This document shows, piece after piece, positions 10,345-19,191 of a stretch of 45,172 nt of DNA. Origin of the DNA: Allobacillus halotolerans (GTDB taxonomy: Bacteria > Bacillota > Bacilli > Bacillales > Alkalibacillaceae); the NCBI RefSeq assembly GCF_018967645.1, contig NZ_JAHLZF010000021.1:1-45172 (forward strand), read 5' to 3'. Within the stretch, counting starts at the first letter, position 1, and the number at the start of each line of letters is the position of its first letter. The notes under the pieces were generated by a model. That model was given only the letters and a program-made list of their open reading frames with translations. It searched no databases and had not been told where the DNA came from. Both the position numbers and the translations under genes were made by a program.

Positions 10345-11526
10345 TTGGAGTATACTTCGGAACGTGTCAATACATTGCCTCCATATGTATTCTCTGAGTT
10401 TCAACGAAAGAAAAAGGATCTCGAAGCTCAAGGAGTAGATGTCATTGATTTAGGGATTGGTGCACCTGATTTGCCGGCACCGGACTTCGTCATTGACCGG
10501 TTAGTAGAGGAAGTAAGAAAGCCTGAGAATCATCGGTATTCTAACTACTTTGGAATTCCTGAATACAGAGAAGCCGTAGCTCACTTTTACAAAACACAAT
10601 ACGATGTTGACCTTGATCCGGAAACGGAAATCCTTGCGTTAATCGGTTCAAAGGAAGGCATTGCTAATTTGATTACAGCTGTTGTGAACCCTGGTGAAAG
10701 CGTACTTGTACCAAACCCAGGGTACCCGGTTTATCAAGCAGCGATCCATTTGGCGGGTGCAAAAGCGCATCATTATCAACTAAATGCAGAAGATGGATTT
10801 CGTCCAGACTTTTCACAACTGACTAGCGAGGAGTGGGATCTAGCAACATTAATGTTACTCAATTACCCGAGTAATCCCACTGCAGGTACGGTAACCATTG
10901 ACACATTTTTGGAAGCGGTTACAAAAGCAAAGCAACACCAGACAATGCTAGCACAAGATGCCGCGTATAGCCTCGTGACTTATGGGGATTACCAAGCACC
11001 GAGCTTAATGCAAGTTCCTGGCGCAAAAGAAGTTGGCGTTGAATTCGGTTCCCTTTCAAAAAGCTTTAATATGACCGGTTGGCGAATCGGTTATGTCGTA
11101 GGAAACCCAGAGATGATTCGAGCACTGTCTACGGTGAAGAACAACACCGACACGTCACAATTCATACCGATTCAAAAAGCGGGAACAGCAGCTTTACGAA
11201 GTGATTTGCAGTCGGTGAAAGCGAATAATGCGATTTATGAAAAACGAATGGATGACATGCTGGAAGGTCTGCAAGCGCTCGGGATCGAAGTCGACCGGCC
11301 GAAAGCAACGTTCTTCATTTGGGCACCTGTACCAGAAGGTTATACGTCAGCTGAATTTGCGGATGAATTACTGATGAAAGCGGGGGTGATCGTTACTCCA
11401 GGTTCGGCTTTCGGATCGGGGGGAGAAGGTTATTTCCGTGTATCGTTGTCGGTACCGACAGACCGGTTACAGGAAGCCGTCGATCGCATGAAGCAGTTCA
11501 GCAAGGAAGGAGCGAAAGAGCTATGA
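10345..11526 (+). CDS. class I aminotransferase, probable 2-aminoadipate aminotransferase
   Basis: PLP-dependent fold-type I aminotransferase of 394 residues, resembling the LL-diaminopimelate / aspartate aminotransferase-like group. Visible are DLGIGAPDLPAPDFV near residue 35, NPGYPVYQ near 120, LNYPSNPTAGT near 173 and the PLP-lysine segment GSLSKSFNMTGWRIGY near 233. In this operon the likely job is converting 2-aminoadipate to 2-oxoadipate, inferred from neighbours. The start is TTG 10345, ten bases after GAGGGGAG. The ATG at 10341 is in another frame. Its 3' end overlaps the next gene by 4 bp. Confidence 0.8.
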   Translation: MEYTSERVNTLPPYVFSEFQRKKKDLEAQGVDVIDLGIGAPDLPAPDFVIDRLVEEVRKPENHRYSNYFGIPEYREAVAHFYKTQYDVDLDPETEILALIGSKEGIANLITAVVNPGESVLVPNPGYPVYQAAIHLAGAKAHHYQLNAEDGFRPDFSQLTSEEWDLATLMLLNYPSNPTAGTVTIDTFLEAVTKAKQHQTMLAQDAAYSLVTYGDYQAPSLMQVPGAKEVGVEFGSLSKSFNMTGWRIGYVVGNPEMIRALSTVKNNTDTSQFIPIQKAGTAALRSDLQSVKANNAIYEKRMDDMLEGLQALGIEVDRPKATFFIWAPVPEGYTSAEFADELLMKAGVIVTPGSAFGSGGEGYFRVSLSVPTDRLQEAVDRMKQFSKEGAKEL

Positions 11527-13190
11527 ATTCTGTGCAATCCTTGAAAAAACAATCACAAATAAACGGGGCTCAAGGAATTGTCTCGGTGATGGAGCGTGAA
11601 GAAGTCGATAAAGTCTTTTGCGTTCCTGGCGAGAGTTACTTACCAGTCATGGATGCCATTTATGACTCTTCAACCATTGAGCTTGTATCCAACCGACATG
11701 AAGGTGGAGCTGCATTTATGGCGGAAGGATACGCGAAGGCGAGTGGAAAAGTTGGCGTTGTCATGGCAACCCGTGGTGTAGGCGGTGCCAATTTGACAAT
11801 CGGTGTCCATACAGCTTACCAAGATTCCACACCAATGATTGTACTCCTCGGGCAAGTTCACAGTAAATTCCGTGGGCGGGAAGGCTTCCAAGAGGTCGAT
11901 TTGGACCAATTTTTTAAACCAATCTCCAAGTGGACGTATGAACTTCAAGACGGCGACCGAGCCATTGAAATCATGCAACGGGCATTTCGCGTTGCACAAT
12001 CTGGACGTCCCGGCCCAGTCGTCATTTCATTGCCGGAGGATGTGTTAAAAGAAGTATGTGACGCAGAGCCCGGTCCACCATTCACCAAACCGCGACCAAC
12101 ACCTTCGCAATCTGAGGTGAGTAAGCTAGAAAATTTATTAGCTGAAAGCAAGCAACCGGTTGTCATTGCAGGTGGTGGCATAAAAAGCTCACAGGCTGAA
12201 GAAGCGCTCGTCGCCTTCGCTGAGAAATTTCACTTGCCGGTGATCACAGCTTTTAGACGTCATGATGTTTTCCCACATAATCATCCGTTATTTTGCGGTC
12301 ATTTAGGGTTAGGAACGAATCCGAACATCATTGACACGGTGAAAAATGCTGACACCGTCCTGGCCGTTGGTACACGCTTATCTGAAGTGACAACACAGGA
12401 TTACTCAATTCTTTCAACGAGTCATAAATTGGTTCATATCGACATATCAGATGAAGTGTTGGGAAAAGTGTATGCACCTCAGTTAGGTATCCAGGCAGAT
12501 GCCAAAGAAGCATTAGAAACATGTTATCAGCTAACCATCCAACCGACATGGAAACAGTGGGCGAGTGAACGACGTGAAGCGTATGAAAAAGCATCCACAC
12601 TTCAATTAGATGAACATTCGCCGATTAACAGTTTTGTCATCGATCAACTGGCGAAACAATTGCCGAGCGACACGATTTACACAAATGACGCAGGCAATTT
12701 TGCAGGATGGCTCCATACGTACTTTCCGTTTAATGAGAGCAACACCTATGTAGGACCAACATCAGGCGCGATGGGCTATGGTGTTCCAGCGGCCATCGGA
12801 GCGAAGTTTGCTCATCCCAAGCGGCATGTCGTTTCCTTATCGGGTGATGGAGGATTCATGATGACGTTGCAGGAGATTGAAACGGCAGCCAGAAACAATC
12901 TCGCGACAATTCACCTTGTATTCAACAATCATATGTACGGTACTATCCGCATGCACCAAGAAATGCACTATCCGGAAAAAGTGATTGGTACCAATTTAGG
13001 AAGCGTCAATTTCGTTCAAATTGCTGAAGGTCTCGGTGCAAAAGGAATTTTAGTTGAACGAGCGGAAGAATTTCAGCGTGCTTTATCACAAGCCATGGAT
13101 ACCACTACACCGACGGTCATCGAAATTATGACCGATCCTGAACAAATTTCGATTAAGAAAACGATTAATGATTTGCGTAATCAATCATAA
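11523..13190 (+). CDS. ThDP-dependent acetolactate-synthase-like enzyme, probable 2-oxoacid decarboxylase
   Basis: Large ThDP enzyme (555 residues) with the three-domain acetolactate synthase / benzoylformate decarboxylase architecture. It has an N-terminal pyrimidine-binding domain carrying the catalytic glutamate in SNRHEGGAAFMAEGYA, a middle domain, and a C-terminal cofactor domain with the GDGGFMMT...NN motif. It is probably not a housekeeping acetolactate synthase: the small-subunit gene and ilv genes are absent, and it is translationally coupled (ATGA) to an aminotransferase in a lysine operon. I infer decarboxylation of 2-oxoadipate to glutarate semialdehyde. Alternative carboligase activity cannot be excluded from sequence. 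Confidence 0.72.
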   Translation: MNSVQSLKKQSQINGAQGIVSVMEREEVDKVFCVPGESYLPVMDAIYDSSTIELVSNRHEGGAAFMAEGYAKASGKVGVVMATRGVGGANLTIGVHTAYQDSTPMIVLLGQVHSKFRGREGFQEVDLDQFFKPISKWTYELQDGDRAIEIMQRAFRVAQSGRPGPVVISLPEDVLKEVCDAEPGPPFTKPRPTPSQSEVSKLENLLAESKQPVVIAGGGIKSSQAEEALVAFAEKFHLPVITAFRRHDVFPHNHPLFCGHLGLGTNPNIIDTVKNADTVLAVGTRLSEVTTQDYSILSTSHKLVHIDISDEVLGKVYAPQLGIQADAKEALETCYQLTIQPTWKQWASERREAYEKASTLQLDEHSPINSFVIDQLAKQLPSDTIYTNDAGNFAGWLHTYFPFNESNTYVGPTSGAMGYGVPAAIGAKFAHPKRHVVSLSGDGGFMMTLQEIETAARNNLATIHLVFNNHMYGTIRMHQEMHYPEKVIGTNLGSVNFVQIAEGLGAKGILVERAEEFQRALSQAMDTTTPTVIEIMTDPEQISIKKTINDLRNQS

Positions 13191-13211
13191 ATTCTATTGG
13201 AGGGGATAAGC

Positions 13212-14747
13212 ATGACAAGCAAAGTGGATCAAAGAAGTGATATCGGAGAAACATCAGTTGGTAAAGTAGATGTCAGCCAACTGAAAAATTTCATCGGAGG
13301 CGAATGGGTTGAACCGAAGACGGATCAGTACGGGGATGTTGTCAATCCCGCTAACGGTAAAAAATTAGTCGACGTACCACTATCCGGAACCGACGATGTT
13401 AACGAAGCTGTAGCAGCAGCGAAAAAAGCACAGAAAGAATGGTCACTCGAGCCAGCGCCAATGCGTGCAGAAATTTTATATGATATCGGTCAAATGATGA
13501 AAGAACGTAAAGAACATCTTTCACAAATTTTGACGCAAGAAAACGGAAAGGTGTTAGAGGAAGCGCGCGGAGAAGTTCAGGAAGGTATCGATATGGCCTT
13601 TTATATGGCTGGAGAAGGACGTCGTTTATTCGGTCATACGGTTCCTGCGGAGTTGAAAAATAAATTCGCAATGAGTGTTCGCGCGCCAGTGGGTGTCGTT
13701 GGAATCATTACGCCATGGAATTTCCCTATTGCCATTGCGACATGGAAATCTTTCCCGGCAATTGTGGCAGGAAATACAGTCGTCTGGAAGCCAGCAACAG
13801 AAACGCCATTAATGGCTTATGAAATGGCGAAAATTTTTGAAGAAGCTGGATTGCCAAAAGGCGTTGTCAACGTTGTTTTCGGTTCAGGAGGCGACGTCGG
13901 CGATGCGATGGTGCATCATGACGACCTACGAGTGATTTCATTTACAGGATCCAATGAAGTAGGCCGAAATATTGCTTCTGAATGTGGACGTCAGTTGAAA
14001 AAAGTATCGCTTGAGATGGGCGGTAAAAACGCAGTCATCGTCATGGATGATGCTGACTTAGAATTAGCGGCACAAGGAATCGTATGGGGTGCATTTGGTA
14101 CGAGTGGTCAACGTTGTACCGCCACAAGCCGAGTTATCGTCCATGAAAAAGTGAAAGAAGACCTTGAAAAACATATATTAGAAGAAATGAAAAACTTGAA
14201 AATCGGTGACGGGTTAAATGATGACATTAAAGTTGGTCCGATCATCAATCAAGGCGGCATTGATAAAATCAAGAAATATATTGAAATCGGAAAAGAAGAA
14301 GGCAAGCTACTTACTGGCGGAAGTGAATTGACGGAAGGGAAATATGAATCCGGTTATTACTTTGAACCGACATTATTTACGGACGTAAAACCGAACGCAC
14401 GTATTGCCCAAGAAGAAATTTTTGGACCTGTTCTGTCAATCATCCCAGTGGAAAGTTATGAAGAAGCCGTCGAAGTGAACAACAGTGTGGAATTCGGACT
14501 GTCCAGTTCTATTTTCACCCAGGATGCCAATCAAGTCTTTAAAGCACAACGTGACTTGGATACAGGGATTGTTTATGTAAACGCTGGAACAACGGGTGCT
14601 GAAATTCACTTACCGTTCGGTGGAACAAAAGGCACAGGAAACGGCCACCGTGATTCCGGTCAAGCAGCACTGGATGTCTTTACAGAGTGGAGAGCGGTCT
14701 ATGTGGATTACAGCGGAAAGCTTCAACGTGCACAAATTGATAACTAA
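13212..14747 (+). CDS. aldehyde dehydrogenase, probable 2-aminoadipate-semialdehyde dehydrogenase
   Basis: NAD(P)-dependent aldehyde dehydrogenase of 511 residues. The fold signatures are [22 protein letters not shown], the general-base glutamate in SLEMGGKNA and the nucleophilic cysteine in SGQRCTATS. The long N-terminus and [15 protein letters not shown]...FTEW C-terminal block resemble the ALDH7-like group, which includes aminoadipate-semialdehyde dehydrogenases. Just upstream of lysine 6-dehydrogenase it most likely oxidises 2-aminoadipate 6-semialdehyde (in equilibrium with piperideine-6-carboxylate). ATG 13212 follows GGAGGGG by 6 bases; an upstream in-frame ATG at 13197 lacks a site. 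Confidence 0.78.
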   Translation: MTSKVDQRSDIGETSVGKVDVSQLKNFIGGEWVEPKTDQYGDVVNPANGKKLVDVPLSGTDDVNEAVAAAKKAQKEWSLEPAPMRAEILYDIGQMMKERKEHLSQILTQENGKVLEEARGEVQEGIDMAFYMAGEGRRLFGHTVPAELKNKFAMSVRAPVGVVGIITPWNFPIAIATWKSFPAIVAGNTVVWKPATETPLMAYEMAKIFEEAGLPKGVVNVVFGSGGDVGDAMVHHDDLRVISFTGSNEVGRNIASECGRQLKKVSLEMGGKNAVIVMDDADLELAAQGIVWGAFGTSGQRCTATSRVIVHEKVKEDLEKHILEEMKNLKIGDGLNDDIKVGPIINQGGIDKIKKYIEIGKEEGKLLTGGSELTEGKYESGYYFEPTLFTDVKPNARIAQEEIFGPVLSIIPVESYEEAVEVNNSVEFGLSSSIFTQDANQVFKAQRDLDTGIVYVNAGTTGAEIHLPFGGTKGTGNGHRDSGQAALDVFTEWRAVYVDYSGKLQRAQIDN

Positions 14748-14843
14748 ACGTCTATAAAAATTGAATCGAATGTTAAACAATCGGCAAGTTGGTTGGGTGG
14801 ATCAGCTTGCCGGTTAAATCTGTTTACATGGGGAGGACACAGG

Positions 14844-16016
14844 ATGAAAATAGGAGTGTTAGGGTCTGGATTAATGGGGAAAGAAGCGGCGAGAGATTTA
14901 GTGAATAGCGAACAAGTGACAGAGGTTGGTTTGGCAGATTTAGCATTTGACCAGGCGAAGCATGTTTGTGATCAGCTAAATTCACCGAAATTGACAGCCT
15001 ACCAAGTCGATGCTTCAAACGATGTGGAACTTGCCGATTATATGCGGAATTTTGATGTCATCATCAATGCACTTTTTTATTCTTTTAATGAAAAAGTCGC
15101 TCAAACAGCGATCAAAGTCGGTGTATCATCCGTCGACCTCGGTGGCCATATCGGTAATATTACGGATAAAGTATTGGGCATGAAAGAAGAAGCTAAAAAA
15201 GCAGGCGTTACGATCATTCCTGATTTGGGCGTTGCTCCGGGTATGATCAACATTTTATCTGGTTATGGGGCAAGCAAATTAGATGAAGTCGAGTCCATCC
15301 GGCTGTTTGTCGGTGGAATTCCAGCAAAACCTGAACCGCCACTGGAATACAATCATGTTTTTTCCATGGAAGGTTTATTCGATCATTATACCGACCCAGC
15401 GTTGATTATTCGCGACGGGAAAAAACAAGAAGTGAAGGCACTGACAGAAGTCGAATCCATTCATTTTGATGAATATGGGGAGTTGGAAGCATTCCATACA
15501 TCCGGCGGGACGTCAACATTGCCAATTACGTTCGCAGACGTTGACACACTCGAATATAAAACGATTCGTTATCCTGGTCATGCAGAAAAGTTCAAGCTAT
15601 TAGTTGACCTGAATTTAACATCGAAGGATGCGTTTGTTGATATCGATGGACAAAAAATTAATACACGGGAAGTGCTTCTGAAAGCGTTAGATCCTTTTGT
15701 GGAGCTCGGGGAAAAGAAAGATGCCGTCCTTCTTCGTGTGGTCGTTGGCGGCAAGAAAAATGGTCAAAAACAATACCATCAATTCCAAATGACAACTACG
15801 AAAGACATGGAAAACCAGGTGACGGCAATGGCACGTGCAACAGCAAATACAATTTCCGTCGTAGCTCAAATGATCGGGTCTGGTGTGATTGAACAACAAG
15901 GTGTCTATCCACCAGAACAAATCGTACCTGGGAAAGAATATATCGAGGAAATGGCGAAGCGAGACGTCGTCATCCAAGAGGCAACCTACGAAGATGAATC
16001 GTATGTCAATGTTTAA
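14844..16016 (+). CDS. lysDH: L-lysine 6-dehydrogenase (saccharopine dehydrogenase family)
   Basis: NAD-dependent enzyme of 390 residues that removes the epsilon-amino group of lysine to give 2-aminoadipate 6-semialdehyde. The N-terminal Rossmann motif [13 protein letters not shown] and the block [19 protein letters not shown] followed by [21 protein letters not shown] are, from memory, close to the Geobacillus stearothermophilus lysine dehydrogenase. This makes it the most telling gene of the operon. ATG 14844 lies 7 bases after GGAGG; the longer frame from 14793 has no site. A GC hairpin without a T-run (about 16056-16090) follows the stop codon. Confidence 0.85.
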   Translation: MKIGVLGSGLMGKEAARDLVNSEQVTEVGLADLAFDQAKHVCDQLNSPKLTAYQVDASNDVELADYMRNFDVIINALFYSFNEKVAQTAIKVGVSSVDLGGHIGNITDKVLGMKEEAKKAGVTIIPDLGVAPGMINILSGYGASKLDEVESIRLFVGGIPAKPEPPLEYNHVFSMEGLFDHYTDPALIIRDGKKQEVKALTEVESIHFDEYGELEAFHTSGGTSTLPITFADVDTLEYKTIRYPGHAEKFKLLVDLNLTSKDAFVDIDGQKINTREVLLKALDPFVELGEKKDAVLLRVVVGGKKNGQKQYHQFQMTTTKDMENQVTAMARATANTISVVAQMIGSGVIEQQGVYPPEQIVPGKEYIEEMAKRDVVIQEATYEDESYVNV

Positions 16017-16169
16017 ACAGACAGCGAAATTTCTTTAGAAAAAATTTTTACTTTTAGGGTGTAGACGATGCAATTGTCGTACTACCCTCTAAATAGAGGT
16101 ATGTCTCGATAAAAAGTAGTCGCGGAACGCTTGCGAATGGAAGTTAGATCGATGAAAGAGGGAAAAACA

Positions 16170-16928
16170 ATGAATCAGAGCGTCATTAAAGCCTTGCAAC
16201 TATTGAAGTTATTCGATGAGAAACAGACAGAATGGACATTGAAGGAAATTGCAGAAAAAGCAGAACTCCCAAAAGCGACAGCCTATCGTTTGCTCAGTTC
16301 ATTGGAACAAGAAGATTTTTTGGCAAGGGATCCTGAGCCGAATGGGAAATATCGATTAGGATTGCGTTTGTTGGAGCTTGGAAATTTAGTAGCCGATCAA
16401 CTGGATATTCGCAGGATCGCCAAGCCTTATATGGAGGAATTAGGTCAGGAAATAAACGAAGCTGTTCACCTGGTTATCCAAAACGACTTACATGCCACTT
16501 ATATAGAAAAAGTGGAGAGCAACCGTGCCATCCGGCTATACACGCAGGTGGGTAAAAGTTCTCCGCTTTATATTGGATCAGGTCCGAAACTATTATTGGC
16601 TTTCATGGATGAAACAGAGCAGAACCACGTTTTCATGCACGAACCACTTCGATCGATAAAAAATGGCGAGCCGATCGACCAAGAAAAACTCCAACAAGAA
16701 TTAAAAAAGATAAAAAAACAAGGATATTCAATCAGTTATGGCGAACAAGATGAAGACACGGTCGGTATTTCATATCCGATTTATAATCATCTAGGTCATG
16801 TTATTTCAGCCTTAACCATTAGTGGTCTTTCACAACATTTTGAAGGAGAGCGCTTAACAGATATGAAAAGGAAGATTCAACATACCGCAACTCAAATTTC
16901 TATTGCTCTCGGTGCTCCAAAAAAATGA
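16170..16928 (+). CDS. IclR-family transcriptional regulator
   Basis: Cytoplasmic regulator of 252 residues. Residues 1-65 form the winged helix-turn-helix (ALQLLKLFDE...LKEIAEKAELPKATAYRLLSSLEQEDFL). Residues about 75-250 form the IclR effector-binding domain (RLGLRLLELG, YIEKVESNRAIRLYTQVG, GYSISYGEQDEDTVGISYPIYNH). ATG 16170 was chosen because AAAGAGGG lies 7 bases upstream and the product then has normal family length. Placed directly after the lysine-catabolic genes, it is the likely local regulator; the palindrome at 10295 is a candidate site. Confidence 0.9.
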   Translation: MNQSVIKALQLLKLFDEKQTEWTLKEIAEKAELPKATAYRLLSSLEQEDFLARDPEPNGKYRLGLRLLELGNLVADQLDIRRIAKPYMEELGQEINEAVHLVIQNDLHATYIEKVESNRAIRLYTQVGKSSPLYIGSGPKLLLAFMDETEQNHVFMHEPLRSIKNGEPIDQEKLQQELKKIKKQGYSISYGEQDEDTVGISYPIYNHLGHVISALTISGLSQHFEGERLTDMKRKIQHTATQISIALGAPKK

Positions 16929-16958
16929 TAGAATAAGAGTGAAAGGGAGGTCGAGAGC

Positions 16959-17267
16959 ATGAATACATACTTTGTCGCAGGTCATGCAAAATTACCGGCA
17001 GGCATGGCTGCACAAACGATCTATGAAACACTGACGGTGACAGCGGAACTGGATAAGAAGCATGGCGTCGTCATTGAAGTTAGCTGTACGTTGGCGACTG
17101 AACATGGCCGGGAGTTCATCAGTCGGATTTTAAGAGGTTATTGCTTGGAAGACGGAATCGAGGAACCTGTCAAACTCATCAAAGAGCACTACCTCGGTAA
17201 AGCAGGATCCGCATTGGCTACCGCAGTGAAAGATTTATATAAACAGTATGAACAACAAAAAAAATAA
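16959..17267 (+). CDS. DUF3870-like protein
   Basis: Soluble protein of 102 residues beginning MNTYFVAGHAKLPAGMAAQ, with a conserved-looking core GVVIEVSCTLATEHGREFISRIL and a single cysteine pair region SCT/GYCLEDG. I recognise it, from memory, as the DUF3870 type, for which I know no function. AAAGGGAGG precedes ATG 16959. It follows the IclR gene by 30 bp, so it may belong to the lysine regulon; a role as a small ligand-binding or accessory protein would be speculation. Confidence 0.7.
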   Translation: MNTYFVAGHAKLPAGMAAQTIYETLTVTAELDKKHGVVIEVSCTLATEHGREFISRILRGYCLEDGIEEPVKLIKEHYLGKAGSALATAVKDLYKQYEQQKK

Positions 17268-17275
17268 ACAACCAA

Positions 17276-17309
17276 GAATGTTCATAGAATGATCTATGGA
17301 CATTTTTTT
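17276..17309 (+). terminator. terminator after the DUF3870-like gene
   Basis: AATGTTCATAGA / TCTATGGACATT hairpin followed by seven T. It overlaps the region just before the CPBP gene. Confidence 0.85.
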
Positions 17310-17321
17310 GTGAAAGTAGGG

Positions 17322-17960
17322 ATGGAGTTGCGAGGAATTTTATTGATTTTCGTTTCGGCTATGATTGTCTTATCTGTTTTGAGCCTTTTTGAATTGTCGA
17401 TTGCAGGAATTTCGATTCTTGTTGGCGTCATCGGATTTATTCTATACAGAAGTAAACGACAAGATTTATTTGGCTCACATGAACTCAGTCTTCCACGATT
17501 TATCATTGAATTTAAAATGAAGCCGAATTGGTTTTGGCTCGTTCTACCGCTAATCATGAATGTCCTCAGTCTATCAATCGCTGCTTTATTCTTACCTGAA
17601 TTTTTCACTCATTTACAAGAACGAACAGAAGTTGCCCTCTCTTTTCAAGTCATTTTTCTTTTGATCATCCAACTTACAGTCATGGCACTCGGCGAAGAGA
17701 TTGCCTGGCGGGCATTCTTCCAAAAACAGATGAGTCACTTCATGCCGATTGCGCCAGCCATTCTTGTAACGTCTATATTCTTTACGTTAGGACATTTTGC
17801 AATTGGACCAACTCTTATTGTCGGTTATGATTTAGTGTTCATCTTGATCAACAGTGTTCTTTACGGGGTGATTTTTCATAAAACCAATAACGCTTGGATG
17901 AGCGCTCTATCACATTTTGTAGCGAATGTTTTCGCTGTATTGTTTGTGTTGATGATCTAG
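17322..17960 (+). CDS. CPBP-family intramembrane protease
   Basis: Polytopic membrane protein of about 212 residues with at least six hydrophobic segments. It has the CPBP/Abi (CAAX protease and bacteriocin-processing) motifs: LGEEIAWRAFF (EExxxR), FTLGHFAIG and SALSHFVANV, which supply the Glu, His and His/Asn residues of the active site. Substrates of such bacterial proteins are mostly unknown. The start is uncertain. ATG 17322 is adjacent to AAAGTAGGG, while GTG 17310 and TTG 17343 are in frame. The frame from 17289 starts inside the preceding terminator and is rejected. Confidence 0.8.
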   Translation: MELRGILLIFVSAMIVLSVLSLFELSIAGISILVGVIGFILYRSKRQDLFGSHELSLPRFIIEFKMKPNWFWLVLPLIMNVLSLSIAALFLPEFFTHLQERTEVALSFQVIFLLIIQLTVMALGEEIAWRAFFQKQMSHFMPIAPAILVTSIFFTLGHFAIGPTLIVGYDLVFILINSVLYGVIFHKTNNAWMSALSHFVANVFAVLFVLMI

Positions 17961-18040
17961 AAATGGAGATTTATACTGAAAAGAATAATGTAAGTTATCC
18001 AATAATCTCTCAGACAATCAAACAAGGGGTGTCATCTTTT

Positions 18041-18182
18041 GTGAACAAAAGGTAAAATCATCGAAGTAATTGAAGCGGATGAGTGGATGATGGAGATTTT
18101 ACACAGAATGGCAATCTATCAAGCAAGAGTCCAACAGAAACAATGGACACAAACGTGGGGGAATCTATCCATAGAAAAATAA
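18041..18182 (+). pseudogene. remnant of a nucleotidyltransferase-like N-terminus
   Basis: GTG 18041 follows AAGGGGTG and reads MNKR then stops. Shifting by one base at 18053 gives KIIEVIEADEWMMEILHRM, which resembles the start of Bacillus nucleotidyltransferase-family proteins as I remember them. The similarity ends there and the frame stops after about 45 codons. Interpreted as a frameshifted, truncated gene fragment. The rest of 17961-18177 holds nothing else that I recognise. Confidence 0.35.
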
Positions 18183-18216
18183 AAACATCCGAAACTTATA
18201 ACAAAAGTTTCGGATT
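18178..18216 (-). terminator. terminator of the SDR gene
   Basis: Read on the minus strand, ATCCGAAACTT pairs with AAGTTTCGGAT and is followed by a T-rich tract. Confidence 0.85.
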
Positions 18217-18224
18217 GTCGCATT

Positions 18225-18824
18225 TTAATAAACTTTATAAGTCTGTCCAGTTTGCTTTCCATTGACACTTTTCCGGAATGCCAACGCAACTTTCTCGATG
18301 GAAACAGGCTCGAACCCTTGAAATGTGTCACGATGCTCTTTTGATGCTTCAGAAAAGACATTCGGACTTACATTATTAATCCGTATACCCCTTGGCAACT
18401 CGATCGCTGCTGATTTGACAAAGCCTGTAATCGCCCCATTTGTCATGGCTGATGACGTTCCTTTAGGGATAGGGTCGTCCATTAAAATACCAGTCGTTAA
18501 CGTGAAGCTTCCTCCGTCATTCACATAATCCATCCCAATTAGAACGAGGTTGATCTGTCCTTTTAATTTGCTCTCGATACCAACATCATTCAATTCAGGT
18601 GTCAATTCCTCCAGCGGAACAAAAGGAGCGTCGCCGGCCGTGCTGATGACTGCATCAACTTTCCCGATTTTTTCAAACATCTCACGAATTTGATCTGGCT
18701 TGGTCATGTCGACGTTAAAATCGGCTCCTTCCAAAGCAGCCCCAATGATTTCATGTTCGCCTTCTAATTCTTGTTTGACAGCTTGGCCTAAGAGGCCTGT
18801 TGCTCCGATGAGTAATATTTTCAT
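18225..18824 (-). CDS. short-chain dehydrogenase-like protein with atypical active site
   Basis: Rossmann-fold protein of 199 residues with the NAD(P)-binding GATGLLGQAV at residues 7-16 and VISTAGDAPF near 60. The usual SDR catalytic YxxxK is not found. The equivalent stretch reads SSAMTNGAITGFVKSAAIEL, with Ser and Asn in place of Tyr and Lys. Short SDR-like proteins with this pattern exist, but I cannot assign a reaction. The gene stands alone between its terminator and array C. A link to lysine catabolism is only positional. Confidence 0.75.
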   Translation of the reverse strand: MKILLIGATGLLGQAVKQELEGEHEIIGAALEGADFNVDMTKPDQIREMFEKIGKVDAVISTAGDAPFVPLEELTPELNDVGIESKLKGQINLVLIGMDYVNDGGSFTLTTGILMDDPIPKGTSSAMTNGAITGFVKSAAIELPRGIRINNVSPNVFSEASKEHRDTFQGFEPVSIEKVALAFRKSVNGKQTGQTYKVY

Positions 18825-18888
18825 AGTAACAACCTCTCTTTATTGCGTCATCTATGATTATTTTAGCATAGTTAATTAGTTTGCCGCG

Positions 18889-19100
18889 GGAAGCCGTCGA
18901 TAAATCATGCGAAGCCGCCGAAAAACGGTGAGAAGCCGTCGAAAAATCGAGCGAAGCCGTCGAAAAACGGAGCGAAGCCGTCGAAAAATTGAGAGAAGCC
19001 GTTGAAAAACTGAGAGAAGCCGTCGAAAAACGGAGGAAAGCCGTCGAAAAACGGAGCGAAGCCATCGAAAAACCGTGCAAAACCGCCTATAAATGGCGGA
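18889..19100 (+). repeat. 21-bp tandem array C (10 units)
   Basis: AAGCC starts at 18891, 18912, 18933, 18954, 18975, 18996, 19017, 19038 and 19059, and AAACC at 19080, exactly 21 bp apart. The core is AAGCCGTCGAAAAA; the first unit reads GTCGATAAA, and the variable part is about 8 bp. The core is nearly the same as that of array B. The array lies between a terminator (19151) and the SDR start, in a spacer between two minus-strand genes. Confidence 0.93.
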
Positions 19101-19150
19101 GAAACCGATGTTGAATCAGCAACAACGCACTTTAGCAAAGGCTAAATGAT

Positions 19151-19180
19151 AAAACCCGAGAGTAACGAACTCTCGGGTTA
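19151..19180 (-). terminator. terminator of the glutarate operon
   Basis: AACCCGAGAGT / ACTCTCGGGTT, a perfect 11-bp stem, followed on the minus strand by TTTTATC. Confidence 0.88.
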
Positions 19181-19191
19181 ACTGCACTATT

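Noticed and set aside
11523-13190. Biosynthetic acetolactate synthase (ilvB)
   Set aside because: No regulatory subunit or branched-chain genes nearby; it is coupled to an aminotransferase in a lysine-catabolic operon. Biochemistry could still overturn this.
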